A stretch of 64,000 nucleotides of DNA from Paenibacillus sp. S150 (GTDB lineage Bacteria; Bacillota; Bacilli; Paenibacillales; Paenibacillaceae): positions 1 to 64,000 of the forward strand of contig NZ_JACBYI010000008.1 in the NCBI RefSeq assembly GCF_019352175.1, written 5' to 3'. Position 1 is the stretch's first letter. Every line of letters begins with the position of its first letter. The notes under the pieces are model-generated. The model ran no database searches. It had not been told where the DNA came from and saw nothing but the letters and a program-made list of their open reading frames with translations. A program made the translations under genes and the position numbers. Shown piece after piece: positions 53,356-62,569 of this stretch.

Positions 53356-54015
53356 TTATTTGAATGCTCCCTTAACCTGCTGCACTTTGAATTGAGTAAA
53401 TTCCTTGAGGGCTTGAATGACCAGATCCTGCTCGTCTTCCTTCAGCTCGTAGATGCTTTCCCTCAGCCACTCCCCGAACAGGAAAGCCTGTCTGCCTTTG
53501 CGGGGCTGCTTGCGGAGGGAATCCAGACTGCCTTCAAATTTATCGTTCAGTACATCGCTGAGGTTATATTTCTCGATTTTTTCTATTACCATTCCTGCCC
53601 CATATTCCGTTTCATAAACGATCACCTCGTTTGAATCAAACGAAACATAGGAGGTTTCTTTGCCTTCCTTCGCCCGGAACTCCTTCAGCTTGTTGAACGC
53701 CGTCTCGTAGATATAATCCTGTGATTGATTATGCTGCGGCTGCTTATATCCCTGCTTGAGTGTCTTGATGTATTCAAGGTCGGGCATATAATCCGCCAGA
53801 TGATACATCCGGTTCTTGAGGTCCGCTCCAAGCGCTTCGATAATCTTATCGAGGTTATCTTTCAGCGGAATGCTCTCTCCCCGTTCAATCTTGCTGAGCT
53901 GGGAGTAGCTGATGCCGCTCTTTTCTTCCAGCCCTCTTAAGGTCAACCCGCGCGTTTTTCTGAAGTGCCGGATGAAGTTCCCCAGCTCATCGGGATAGTT
54001 ATCGAAATCGTTCAT
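53356..54015 (-). CDS. XRE family transcriptional regulator
   Basis: A 219-residue protein with an amino-terminal Cro/CI helix-turn-helix (ELGNFIRHFRKTRGLTLRGL, EEKSGISYSQLSKIERGESI) and a longer carboxy region (KQPQHNQSQDYIYETAFNKL, LKEDEQDLVIQALKEFTQFK) of unknown fold. ATG at 54015 is behind GAGGTGA. An inverted repeat 25-47 nt upstream may be its own operator. Confidence 0.85.
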   Translation of the reverse strand: MNDFDNYPDELGNFIRHFRKTRGLTLRGLEEKSGISYSQLSKIERGESIPLKDNLDKIIEALGADLKNRMYHLADYMPDLEYIKTLKQGYKQPQHNQSQDYIYETAFNKLKEFRAKEGKETSYVSFDSNEVIVYETEYGAGMVIEKIEKYNLSDVLNDKFEGSLDSLRKQPRKGRQAFLFGEWLRESIYELKEDEQDLVIQALKEFTQFKVQQVKGAFK

Positions 54016-54039
54016 AGGAGTCACCTCTACCTATATCAT

Positions 54040-54062
54040 AACACAACATAACAATTTGTGTT
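54040..54062. promoter_or_regulatory. Candidate operator of the XRE regulator
   Basis: AACACAA (54040-54046), 9-nt spacer, TTGTGTT (54056-54062): perfect 7-nt inverted arms just upstream of the HTH gene. Confidence 0.5.
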
Positions 54063-54228
54063 TCATTATAACAATTAATACCGTAAATAGCTGGGCAGGA
54101 GCAGTTCTATCTAGCCTAAAAACAAATGCAGCCAACACCTCTCCTTCGTTCGACGTCCGGTTGTAATCATAAAAAAGGAAATGATTTAAAAATCGAATAT
54201 ATCAAATTAAAAATAAACCATTACAAAT

Positions 54229-54399
54229 ATGAACACGCAAGAGCAAATGGATTGCTGTTCTGCTGTGTTTCTTCTTGGGATACCTCAGTGGACATGGATT
54301 TTATGAAGGGAAAATCGGCACAGGCATCCTGTACTGTTCACTGCCGGCTTATTAGGATTCGGTCTATTGGCTGATTTCATCACCATTTTCCTTTCTTGA
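54229..54399 (+). pseudogene. Frameshifted TM2-domain membrane protein
   Basis: The plus strand holds MNTQEQMDCCSAVF, then in another frame FLGYLSGHGFYEGKIGTGIL, then in a third LFTAGLLGFGLLADFITIFL and TGA. Together these match a TM2 protein (FLGYLGxHRFYxGKxGTGIL...LFTxGxxGxxxLxDxI). Two frame changes break it. The small ORF track across it follows none of these frames fully. Confidence 0.8.
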
Positions 54400-54482
54400 C
54401 TTTCAAAGAACGCAAAAAAGAGTAGCCAATAAATGCCACTCGTCTACAAAATTATAATCATAAACAATAGTATAGGCTTGCA

Positions 54483-54612
54483 AGGGCGGTCGGCGCACTT
54501 CTCGGAAGGGAGGTGATGCCATGGAGGTGTATCAAGCGTTGTCTTTAATGTTCATGTTCGGCATGTTCATTATCGCTCTCTTAAACTACCTCAAGAAGAA
54601 ATAGACCGCCCT
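54483..54612 (+). other. Long-range inverted repeat bracketing a toxin ORF
   Basis: AGGGCGGTC (54483-54491) pairs perfectly with GACCGCCCT (54604-54612), which starts at the toxin stop. In an mRNA this joins the 5' leader to the 3' end and encloses the whole ORF, an arrangement typical of type-I toxin messengers. Confidence 0.75.
54521..54604 (+). CDS. Putative holin-like type-I toxin
   Basis: A 27-residue hydrophobic peptide MEVYQALSLMFMFGMFIIAL followed by LNYLKKK. It fits the holin-like toxin (Hol_Tox) pattern: ME/T-x-YEALSLM, one membrane helix, Lys-rich end. The ribosome site GGGAGGTGATGCC is typical of this family. Such toxins damage the membrane and are normally silenced by an antisense RNA overlapping the 3' end. 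I could not define the antitoxin RNA promoter here. Confidence 0.78.
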   Translation: MEVYQALSLMFMFGMFIIALLNYLKKK

Positions 54613-54685
54613 CGCCAAAGGAATCGGTCTAATTTCTGATACCCAAATTTTATAGCCTACCGCCCCTAAAAGCGGCTATTGCACT

Positions 54686-54713
54686 GGAGTCGTGTTACCC
54701 GCACGACTCCTTT
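54686..54713. terminator. Hairpin shared by the toxin transcript and the minus-strand ORF
   Basis: GGAGTCGTG / CACGACTCC with a TTACCCG loop followed by TTTAA. It lies 80 nt after the toxin stop and immediately after the stop of the convergent ORF. Confidence 0.6.
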
Positions 54714-55041
54714 AACTATAGTATACAGCATATTGCTTAGAATTTAAAACCCGTTTATATTTATTTTTACTTTTATAATCCAAGCCGTCCTCTTCCTCGT
54801 CATCCTCATTTACAATTTGTTTCGCCGCATCCTTGGCATATCCTTTTAATTCCTTTCCAACTGAAGCAATATTCTGGCACTCTTCATCCCCATTTTTCAC
54901 CTTGACCGCAAGCGAATCATAATCAGCGTCAAATCTATTATAATTAGCAATTTTCGTAGCTGATATTTGTTTTTTTAAAATCTGTACGACCACTCCTCCA
55001 TTAGTAATTTTGCAACCAATAGATAAGTAATGTTTATTCAT
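54712..55041 (-). CDS. Hypothetical protein downstream of spo0A
   Basis: A 109-residue frame from ATG at 55041: NKHYLSIGCKITNGGVVVQI, VKNGDEECQNIASVGKELKG and an acidic stretch NEDDEEEDGLDYKSKNKYKR. I do not recognise a family. The frame extends upstream into the end of spo0A, but no ribosome site is seen there, and that at 55041 is weak. Low GC compared with spo0A. It may be a real accessory gene or a remnant. Confidence 0.35.
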   Translation of the reverse strand: MNKHYLSIGCKITNGGVVVQILKKQISATKIANYNRFDADYDSLAVKVKNGDEECQNIASVGKELKGYAKDAAKQIVNEDDEEEDGLDYKSKNKYKRVLNSKQYAVYYS

Positions 55042-55132
55042 AAGACGACCGGTAATAAGGTAAGTTTTCAGCCGATTACAAAAAATCTTCTTAACCTCTG
55101 CAACTCGCTCCAGTTCACTGATCCTTACCCTT

Positions 55133-55948
55133 TCAAGACACCTTATGCTCAATCCGCAGCTTGTCGGCTACCATGGCAATAAATTCCGAGTTAGTTGGCT
55201 TGGATTTGGAGATATTAATGGTATAGCCGAACAGATGGGAGATGCTGTCGATGTTGCCGCGGGTCCAGGCGACTTCAATGGCATGGCGGATTGCCCGCTC
55301 AACGCGTGACGGCGTTGTCTTGAATTTCTCGGCGATGGCCGGGTACAGGGTCTTGGTGATGGCGCCGAGGATTTCGATATTGTTGTACACCATTGTAATG
55401 GCTTCACGCAGGTACTGGTAGCCCTTGATATGTGCAGGCACACCGATTTCATGAATGATCGAGGTGATATTGGCATCCAGGTTCTTGCCCTTGGAGAGCG
55501 GCACCACATTGCTCCCTCTGGAGCCCGAATAGCCCGACATGCTGGATGAAGTGCTCATGCTGCCCTGCGTACCGACGAGCTGACGCACACGGTTGGCCAG
55601 AACCTCCATATCGAAGGGTTTTAAAATATAATAAGATGCCCCAAGCTGCACAGCACGCTGAGTAATGTTCTCCTGACCGAAGGCGGTCAGCATGATGATC
55701 TTCGGTTCGGGCTTCAGCTCCATGTCGCGCAGGCGCTCCAGGACACCTAATCCGTCCAGGTGGGGCATAATGATATCAAGAATAAGGACGTCGGGAATCT
55801 TGCGTGCTTCGCTGAGCATTTGAAGCACTTCTTCCCCATTGTAGGCGATGCCTGTCACGGTCATATCTTCTTGTTCCGTAATGTACTCGGCAAGCAAATT
55901 CGTAAACTCCCTGTTATCATCGGCTAACAATACTTCAATATTCTGCAC
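55133..55948 (-). CDS. spo0A: Sporulation master regulator Spo0A
   Basis: A 271-residue response regulator. The receiver domain has [15 protein letters not shown] (acid pocket Asp10-Asp11), phospho-acceptor Asp58 in [15 protein letters not shown], and switch Lys in [12 protein letters not shown]. The DNA-binding Spo0A_C domain includes [39 protein letters not shown] and [20 protein letters not shown]. It sits directly after spoIVB and recN, as in Bacillus. The upstream gap carries Spo0A boxes and a sigma-H promoter. Confidence 0.98.
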   Translation of the reverse strand: MQNIEVLLADDNREFTNLLAEYITEQEDMTVTGIAYNGEEVLQMLSEARKIPDVLILDIIMPHLDGLGVLERLRDMELKPEPKIIMLTAFGQENITQRAVQLGASYYILKPFDMEVLANRVRQLVGTQGSMSTSSSMSGYSGSRGSNVVPLSKGKNLDANITSIIHEIGVPAHIKGYQYLREAITMVYNNIEILGAITKTLYPAIAEKFKTTPSRVERAIRHAIEVAWTRGNIDSISHLFGYTINISKSKPTNSEFIAMVADKLRIEHKVS

Positions 55949-56010
55949 TGGCTGCTTCCTCCTTATTTATATCTGCTATTCGAAAATAATCATTTATCTT
56001 CGCTCCTTAC

Positions 56011-56046
56011 AGTTTCGACATGCCAATTCAATATCCTTCTGTCGAA
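56011..56046 (-). promoter_or_regulatory. Sigma-H promoter and Spo0A boxes of spo0A
   Basis: Minus strand: GAAGGATAT (-35), 11-nt spacer, GTCGAAACT (-10) fits sigma-H. A 0A box (TGTCGAA) at 56014-56020 overlaps the -10; another lies at 56040-56046 and a third at 56126-56132. This supports autoregulation. Confidence 0.68.
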
Positions 56047-56130
56047 AATTATTTTTCTTTATTTTTTTTCAGCCTTGAATTATAATTAAATATTTTATTT
56101 CATTGTTCGATGTTTATCGTTGCCCTTCGA

Positions 56131-56164
56131 CAAAAAAATCTTAAGGCTAAACCGCCTTAAGATT
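56131..56164 (-). terminator. Terminator of spoIVB, with stop codon in the loop
   Basis: Perfect 11-nt stem AATCTTAAGGC/GCCTTAAGATT followed by seven T residues on the minus strand. The spoIVB TAG stop lies in the loop/descending stem. Confidence 0.88.
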
Positions 56165-57280
56165 GTAGGGAAGGGTATGCTCTTGCCCAGCGACGCCGGA
56201 ATCCTGAAGCATCCATTCGATAAAACAGCCGTAGCCCGACTTGGGGTCATTAACAAATACATGGGTCACCGCACCGACCAGACGGCCATTCTGGACGATC
56301 GGACTGCCGCTCATCCCTTGGACGATGCCGCCGGTCTTATCGATAAGGCGGGAATCGGTAATGCGCAGCACCATGCCCTTGGTCGCCGGAGTATCCTGAC
56401 GGGCCACATGAATAATCTCTACGTTGAATCGTTCCACCTGCTGTCCATCCACGACAGTCAAAATTTGCGCGGGCCCTTCCTTCACTTCATCGCTCATGGC
56501 GACCGGAATCGGCTTCTGATACAGGCTGTGCTCCGGATTGCGGGTCATTTTGCCGAAGATTCCGAAATCCGTGTTGCTCTCCACATTCCCGAGAACCTGG
56601 CTTTCTTTAAGAAAATGGGCCCGTTTCTCCCCGGGATCGCCATCCTGGCTTTTGGAGATGGAGGTTACGCTGGATTGCACGATGTGTCCGCTGCCGACAA
56701 CAATCGGTGTACCGGTATTCATGTCCGTAATCACATGGCCCAGGGCGCCGTATACGCCTTGATCAGGCGCATAAAAGGTCAAGGTGCCTACACCCGCTGC
56801 AGAATCGCGGATATACAGTCCAAGCCGCCATACCTTGTCATTGCGGTCATAGGCCGGGGTGAGCTTGGCTGTATGCTCTTTGCCGGCGCGTTTGTACACA
56901 ATGGCAAGGGGCTTGTGGGCTTTGCCTGCGCGCTCCACCAGCTCGGCTACCTTGGACACCTCGTCCAGCTTCACCCCGTCGATGGAGATCATCAGATCCC
57001 CGGGCAGCAGACCGCTGTTTTCTCCGGGTGAAAGCTTGGACTGCTGTGACACTTCGATAAGATGATGGCCTACAACCAGCACGCCTGCGGACTTCACTTT
57101 CACACCAATGGTCTGCCCTCCGGGAATCACCTTAAGATCCCGGTTAGCTCCCTGGACGGCCTTGTCAGGCGGGGTATCCAGCGGTGCGGCATAGCTCTGA
57201 AGAGGTCCCGTTATGCCTGATAAGCTGAGAAAGAAGGCAAATAAAAGGCCGGGCATTAACTTCCTGAGGTTCGGCTTCAA
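56147..57280 (-). CDS. spoIVB: SpoIVB serine protease (sigma-K checkpoint)
   Basis: A 377-residue S55-family protease secreted from the forespore to trigger sigma-K processing. Amino-terminal membrane anchor LMPGLLFAFFLSLSGITG, a PDZ domain around GENSGLLPGDLMISIDGVKL, then the protease core with GALGHVITDMNTG (catalytic His) and TGGIVQGMSGSPIVQNGRLV, the GMSGSP serine motif. Usual length and place before spo0A. Confidence 0.96.
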   Translation of the reverse strand: MKPNLRKLMPGLLFAFFLSLSGITGPLQSYAAPLDTPPDKAVQGANRDLKVIPGGQTIGVKVKSAGVLVVGHHLIEVSQQSKLSPGENSGLLPGDLMISIDGVKLDEVSKVAELVERAGKAHKPLAIVYKRAGKEHTAKLTPAYDRNDKVWRLGLYIRDSAAGVGTLTFYAPDQGVYGALGHVITDMNTGTPIVVGSGHIVQSSVTSISKSQDGDPGEKRAHFLKESQVLGNVESNTDFGIFGKMTRNPEHSLYQKPIPVAMSDEVKEGPAQILTVVDGQQVERFNVEIIHVARQDTPATKGMVLRITDSRLIDKTGGIVQGMSGSPIVQNGRLVGAVTHVFVNDPKSGYGCFIEWMLQDSGVAGQEHTLPYNLKAV

Positions 57281-57394
57281 TGGCTGTCACGCTCCCTTTT
57301 GCTTCTTTCGCTTGACGAAAAAGGTGGTCGCCAATTGCGTACCTATAAGATAACCTTGCCCCCAGGCTTTTATTACTGTCAATCATTGTCCCGC

Positions 57395-59122
57395 TTACCC
57401 TGCAGCCGCCTTGCTGGCCTCAGCCAGACCGAGCATTTCCTGTGCGTGGTGCAAGGTTTTTTCGGTAATTTCCACACCGCCCAGCATTCGGGCCAGCTCC
57501 ATCACCCGTCCCTCCAAAGACAATGACTCGACTTCGGTCATCGTGCGCCCGTCTTCGACCTTTTTGCGAATCAGATACTGGTGGTCGGCCATGCATGCCA
57601 CCTGCGGCAGATGGGTGATGGAGAACACCTGGCAGGTGGACGAAAGCTTGTACAGCTTGTCCGCAATGGATTGTGCGGCCCGGCCGCTGACACCGGTATC
57701 CACTTCATCAAAAATCAGCACAGGAATCGCATCATGCCGGGCAAAAATGCTCTTCATCGCCAGCATAATCCGCGACAGCTCGCCGCCGGAGGCAATTTTG
57801 CCTAAAGGGCGCAGCGGTTCGCCGGGATTCGGGGAAATCATGAACTCCGCACTGTCGATCCCTTGCCGGGTCAGCCGGTAACGGCGGCCATGGTATTCCA
57901 CACCGCGCGGGTCCTCAAGAAGATCCATTTTGACCTGAAGCGAGGTCCGCTCCATCTGCAGATCCTTCAGCTCCCCTTCAACCTGAGTGGCCAGATCTGC
58001 TGCACACTGCCTCCGGGCAAGAGTGAGCGCTTCGGCTGCTTCCATTAATGTACTCAGAAGACCATCGCGCTTCACGGTCAGTTTCCCGATATACTCATCC
58101 TTATTCTCCAGCAGATCGGTCTCCCGGCGAATTTGTTCATAATAAGCCAGAATCTGCTCCACGCTGTCGCCGTATTTGCGCCGCAGCCCGGAGATCAGGT
58201 CCAGACGGTTCTCAATATCCTCCAGCCGGGCCGGATTGAATTCAATCTCCTCCCGGTAATCCCGAAGCTGGAAGGCGGCATCCTCCAGCTGGTAATAAGA
58301 AGACTGAAGCTGGTCCAGCACGCCCTTCAGCCCCTTCTCGTCATACCGCACCGCATCCTCCAGCCGGGAGATCACATTGCCGATGGATTCCAGGCCCTGT
58401 CTGTCATACAGCAGCTCATACGCGCCGGATACGGAATCCATCATTTTCTCGCTGTGGGATAGTTTGACCCTTTCTTCGGCAAGTAATTCATCTTCCCCAG
58501 GTTTTAGTCCTGCGGAAGAAATTTCCTCCAGCTGAAAACGGTACAAATCAAGCATTTGATAAGCCTTCTGGCTCGTTTCCTGCAGCTCGCGGAGTTCTTT
58601 TTCCACCTTGGCAAAGGCAGTATATTTCTCTTGATAACCGGCCTTAAGCGGTCCGATAACGGCGTCGCCGTAAGTATCCAGCAGTCCCAGATGGCGTTCT
58701 GCCTTCAGCAGATTCTGGTGTTCGTGCTGCCCGTGAATATTGACCAGCTGCTCGCCGATTTCCCGCAGCATGCTCAGGTTGACCATCTGGCCGTTGACGC
58801 GTGAGGTGCTTTTGCCTTGGGAGGTGATCTCCCGGCGGATAATCAGATGCTCCTCCGGATCTGCCGTGATGCCAAGACGCTCCAGCGTCTCCCAGACGGG
58901 ATGCGAAGCAGGCAGGCTGAAAAGCGCTTCCATCTCTGCTTTGTCCGTGCCGTAGCGGATGGAATCCGCCGAGCCGCGGCCCCCTGCAACCAGCCCCAGT
59001 GCATCTATAATAATCGATTTACCTGCACCGGTCTCCCCGGTAAGCACATGAAACCCGGAATGAAAATGCACATCCACCGCTTCAACAACGGCAAGATTGC
59101 GGATCGACAATGTATCTAACAC
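57395..59122 (-). CDS. recN: DNA repair ATPase RecN
   Basis: A 575-residue SMC-like double-strand-break repair protein. Amino end LDTLSIRNLAVVEAVDVHFH, Walker A LTGETGAGKSIIIDALGLVA, long coiled-coil arms (AKVEKELRELQETSQKAYQM), signature LGKIASGGELSRIMLAMKSI and Walker B PVLIFDEVDTGVSGRAAQSI. It follows argR as in the conserved argR-recN pair. Confidence 0.97.
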   Translation of the reverse strand: MLDTLSIRNLAVVEAVDVHFHSGFHVLTGETGAGKSIIIDALGLVAGGRGSADSIRYGTDKAEMEALFSLPASHPVWETLERLGITADPEEHLIIRREITSQGKSTSRVNGQMVNLSMLREIGEQLVNIHGQHEHQNLLKAERHLGLLDTYGDAVIGPLKAGYQEKYTAFAKVEKELRELQETSQKAYQMLDLYRFQLEEISSAGLKPGEDELLAEERVKLSHSEKMMDSVSGAYELLYDRQGLESIGNVISRLEDAVRYDEKGLKGVLDQLQSSYYQLEDAAFQLRDYREEIEFNPARLEDIENRLDLISGLRRKYGDSVEQILAYYEQIRRETDLLENKDEYIGKLTVKRDGLLSTLMEAAEALTLARRQCAADLATQVEGELKDLQMERTSLQVKMDLLEDPRGVEYHGRRYRLTRQGIDSAEFMISPNPGEPLRPLGKIASGGELSRIMLAMKSIFARHDAIPVLIFDEVDTGVSGRAAQSIADKLYKLSSTCQVFSITHLPQVACMADHQYLIRKKVEDGRTMTEVESLSLEGRVMELARMLGGVEITEKTLHHAQEMLGLAEASKAAAG

Positions 59123-59188
59123 GAGTACAGCACCCCCGAAAAGATGATTGCAGAACTATGCTTCAATTCGCGTTCAATTGCAGGCCTG

Positions 59189-59638
59189 CTAGGAAATATA
59201 TCCCATAATTTGTGAAATGACGTTCTGGCTGTCCTCCGGCTGGCGGCAGATAATCAGAATCGTATCGTCACCGGAAATAGTGCCCATAATCTGCGGCCAA
59301 TCGATATTGTCGATCAGCGCAGCGACCGAGTTCGCCGTTCCGGGAAGACATTTCATCACCACAAGGTTGGCGGAGAAATCGATATGCACAAAATTGTCCA
59401 CCAGTACACGCTTCAGCTTCTGTGTTGGATTGTAGCGCTGATCCGTCGGAAGGGAATATTTATATCTGCCGTCGTCCATGGGAACCTTAATCAGCAAAAG
59501 CTCCTTAATATCCCGCGACACGGTAGCCTGGGTAACCTGAAAACCGGCCTCGCGCAGTGCTTCGACCAAATCGTCCTGTGTCTCGATTTCCTGCTGGGTA
59601 ATGATCTCACGTATCTTGATATGCCTGTGACCCTTCAT
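59189..59638 (-). CDS. argR: Arginine repressor ArgR/AhrC
   Basis: A 149-residue hexameric regulator. Winged-helix opening [20 protein letters not shown] with [15 protein letters not shown], and the arginine-binding end [20 protein letters not shown]. It controls arginine synthesis and catabolism; conserved neighbour of recN. Confidence 0.96.
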   Translation of the reverse strand: MKGHRHIKIREIITQQEIETQDDLVEALREAGFQVTQATVSRDIKELLLIKVPMDDGRYKYSLPTDQRYNPTQKLKRVLVDNFVHIDFSANLVVMKCLPGTANSVAALIDNIDWPQIMGTISGDDTILIICRQPEDSQNVISQIMGYIS

Positions 59639-59667
59639 TATTGCCTCCTGTATTTTAAGGTTAAATT

Positions 59668-60138
59668 CTAAGTGGACTCGCCGTCGTCCTTGCCCAGCCT
59701 GATCTCATGAATAACAGACGTGACGGTGTTGACATACAGCACTCCGCTGCAGTCCGGATAAATCAGCAGATAGGGTAAAAGTGAATCCCGGAGGCTGCTT
59801 CCGGTAAATTCCAATGTCTTGCGCGGCCGGGAGAGAATCACCAAATAGAACGAGTCCTCTTCCTTGCTCGCAACATAATCAATGAACAGCCTGCTGTACA
59901 TGGAGGCCCCGTCTACTGTAAAGGACAGCGGTATCTTCAGTTTGCCGCCAATCACTTCGTAGCCTGCAGCTTCCAGCAAATTGATGGAGGGGTGAGGCAA
60001 AATATCCTGATTAAGCGGCAGCCGGTCCCTGATGAACGAATGCGGGGAGTTTTGCAGCCATATGTAAATCCGGTATATGACAAATATTGCGGCCGCCAGT
60101 CCAATTAACGCCATTACGGCCTTATCAGAGCTCGCCAA
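59668..60138 (-). CDS. Unknown membrane-anchored protein upstream of argR
   Basis: A 156-residue protein with one amino-terminal membrane segment ([20 protein letters not shown]) and a soluble domain ([53 protein letters not shown]). I chose TTG at 60138 five nt after GAGGTGA; an ATG two codons upstream adjoins that site too closely. Bacillus has tlyA/yqxC here, so this is a different gene or the ancestral neighbour has moved. Family unknown. Confidence 0.65.
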   Translation of the reverse strand: MASSDKAVMALIGLAAAIFVIYRIYIWLQNSPHSFIRDRLPLNQDILPHPSINLLEAAGYEVIGGKLKIPLSFTVDGASMYSRLFIDYVASKEEDSFYLVILSRPRKTLEFTGSSLRDSLLPYLLIYPDCSGVLYVNTVTSVIHEIRLGKDDGEST

Positions 60139-61165
60139 TTCCATCACCTCGGTGATTAATTCGCGTGAGGCCCGGTGAAATCCTGCTTCCACAGCCGAAA
60201 TCCGGACCGGAACGCATGGCGGCAAGAGGGCCTCAGCAGGAAAGATAAGGATAGACTAACGTATTCCTTATGAGAATGCAAAAAAAGCCTGGGCACGATT
60301 TCTGTTCCGTATACCTCGTGCAGTAACAAAACGGTTATGCCGTCCTTAACTGGCCAGCAGCCGTTTGAGATTTCAAATTTAAGGTTGGCTGCCGGGACGG
60401 GCGGCGGCAAGCCCAAATGGAAAAAGTGAACTTCATTCTTCCCGCCTTCCCTGTTTCGAAAGTGTTAGTTGGAAAAAGGATGCCTAATCCATCCGTTTCG
60501 CCCCCTTACAGTGGAATACGCCTACATTAATATGAACTTGCTTGAACCATTCATCCAAAGGGCAGCCATTTTAGTGGTAAAAAGGAACACTAAGGTAGCG
60601 CATTCGGATTCCGGATCATCCCTAGTGGGAAAAAGTACAACTAATCCGGCTGAAATCAGCCATTTGGAGGGAGTAGGCCTCTATTAAGTGTACAAAATCC
60701 CACTAAAACCCGTTCAAGCCAGAATTCCAGCCCATTAGTGTTACTTTTTACACTTCGCTTCCGTTCCCCATGAATCTCCTTGCGTTTCATCAGCGTGTTC
60801 AGGTTCTCCGGTTCCATTCCTATACATTAAATTACCTTTTTATTAAATTACCTTTTTGGCTCAAAACCAAAATCAGCGGTTGACGATGTGAACGAAGTCC
60901 GCTGCGGGTTCAGAGGGTTCTTCCGGCCGCTGTTAAAGCCCGGTTTCCTGATTGGAATAAGATTACAGGTTGAATTTAGATGGAGCCAGCTTTTTCCCGC
61001 GATTCCTTTAAGACTTTTCCGTATTTCCGTCCGTGTAAGTGTACTAATTCTTGCGAATTCCACTTCATTCACTCCCTTCCACTTCCGTTCCTGCCCCGGT
61101 AGCGGCCTTGGTCGGACCCGCTCTATTCCGCGTGCAAAACATAGAACCCGCAGACTCCGCACGGC
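60139..61165. repeat. Repeat-rich gene-free region upstream of argR unit
   Basis: Holds a hairpin repeat copy (AAACGGTTATGCCGTCC, near 60331), a dispersed repeat (60458-60525) shared with 34385-34450, and a copy of the 250-bp repeat (60583-60800) shared with 40611-40860. ORFs here show no protein-like sequence. tlyA and dxs, expected upstream of argR, are absent. Confidence 0.65.
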
Positions 61166-61270
61166 TCAGCAAACTCAGCACCATTCAACAAACTCAGCAC
61201 CATTCAACAAACTCAGCACGACCCAGCAACTCAGCAAACTCAGCAAACTCAGCACCATTCAGCACGACTA
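61166..61270 (+). repeat. Minisatellite of CAGCA-rich units
   Basis: About three 19-nt units AAACTCAGCACCATTCAAC followed by shorter 9-nt units AAACTCAGC. No reading frame is kept by the 19-nt unit. Confidence 0.85.
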
Positions 61271-61697
61271 AGACGCATTATAATTTTCACCTAACTTCAT
61301 ACCTGCCTTATCCACAATTGACGAGAAGCATAATTTCCTAAATGACAAGAAAGACGCCTATCGGCGTCCTATGTAAGAATGCTGCCATTTCAGTGGGGAG
61401 GAGAAGAATCATTTCGTGCTGATTCCACCGTCCTGCCGACTTCGGACGAATTCAAAGGCACTTCTGCCTGTGATTCCCTCCCCCTGCCCGCTGCGGCCAA
61501 CGCAATACCGCAGTTAGCCTGGCCGAAGTCCCGATCCATTCTTTCATTTACAGCGCAGCCGTGAAATAACGGATAAGCTTCGCTTCCCCCAAACCTATAA
61601 ATTCTGATCTTTCAAGCAGAAACGGCTACGCCGTCCTTACAAGTTACTATGGAACACCAAAACAAACCTCATCTTTTTATTTTTTTGAAATCAGCTG

Positions 61698-62485
61698 TCA
61701 AGCTGATTGTTCACTCAGGTTTACTTGATACCCTAGCGACTCCAGGCGTTTAATGAATCGGTTCACCGCCATCTCGCGGTTTCGCTGGTCAAAGTAATTA
61801 AATCCCGGTTCTTTATATTTTTGCTTTCGCGTTAACAAGATATAGACGATCCCTAAAATACTGTGTCCGACCGCCACCGCCGCTCTGTTTTTCCTCGCCT
61901 GCCTGCAATCCGGTGATACTGTGCCGACAGGTAGGTGTTCTTTTTCCCCCCTGCCGCCCTCGCTGATTCTACGAGTGCACTTCGCAGTTTTTTATTTCCC
62001 TTTCGCGTCTTCGCCGATCGCTTCTTCTCCGCACTTTCATCGTGACCTGGGGGGTCATTCCAGCCCGTGAGCACAAGTGCCCCGCCGTCGGAAACCGTGT
62101 CTGGTCCGTTCCGATTTCTTCCAGAATTTGCTCCGCAGTTCGCTTACACACCGGGAATGGTATCCAATAACTTCAGATCCTCCGCGAAAGGGGTCATTGG
62201 CCGCTCCACTTCCTCATCCAGTTTCGTGATGAGTTCATTCAGTTGATCCATATGCCCCAACTGTTTTTCCAGCATCAGTAACTGATGCGGACCCAAGCTT
62301 CCCTCCAGCGCCAGTTTTAATTGCTTTTTCTTCGCCTTCAGTTTCTTTTACGCAAACTCTGCCAGCACAGATGGATCGCTTTCGCCTTGAAGCATCGCTT
62401 CCAGCATGTTTCGTCCAGGCACGCCAAGTACATTGGAGGCCACCGACGAGAGTTTGATATTTCCTCCTTCCAGTACCTTTTTCAT
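61698..62485 (-). pseudogene. 5'-truncated, frameshifted IS110-family transposase
   Basis: Minus-strand text across three frames reads KKVLEGGNIKLSSVASNVLG, LEGSLGPHQLLMLEKQLGHM, RPMTPFAEDLKLLDTIPG, AEQILEEIGTDQTRFPTAGH, KKRSAKTRKGNKKLRSALVE and a tail ending SEQSA-stop. This is the carboxy two-thirds (Transposase_20 part) of an IS110-type transposase. The amino DEDD domain is missing, an internal TAA follows LAEFA, and several frameshifts occur. No intact element ends were seen. Confidence 0.9.
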
Positions 62486-62569
62486 TCCAAAAAGAAACTC
62501 ATCGCTTCGATGAATCTTAATGCCCTGTATAACACTATAATAACATTACAAATAGCACAATAAACACAA

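Noticed and set aside
54126..54374. An 82-codon plus-strand ORF
   Set aside because: It only partly follows the TM2 frames and has no start signal; replaced by the TM2 pseudogene call.
60848..61162. A 104-codon minus-strand ORF
   Set aside because: Low-quality sequence, no ribosome site, and part of repeat-rich DNA.
62321..62563. An 80-codon plus-strand ORF
   Set aside because: Antisense to the IS110 transposase remnant.
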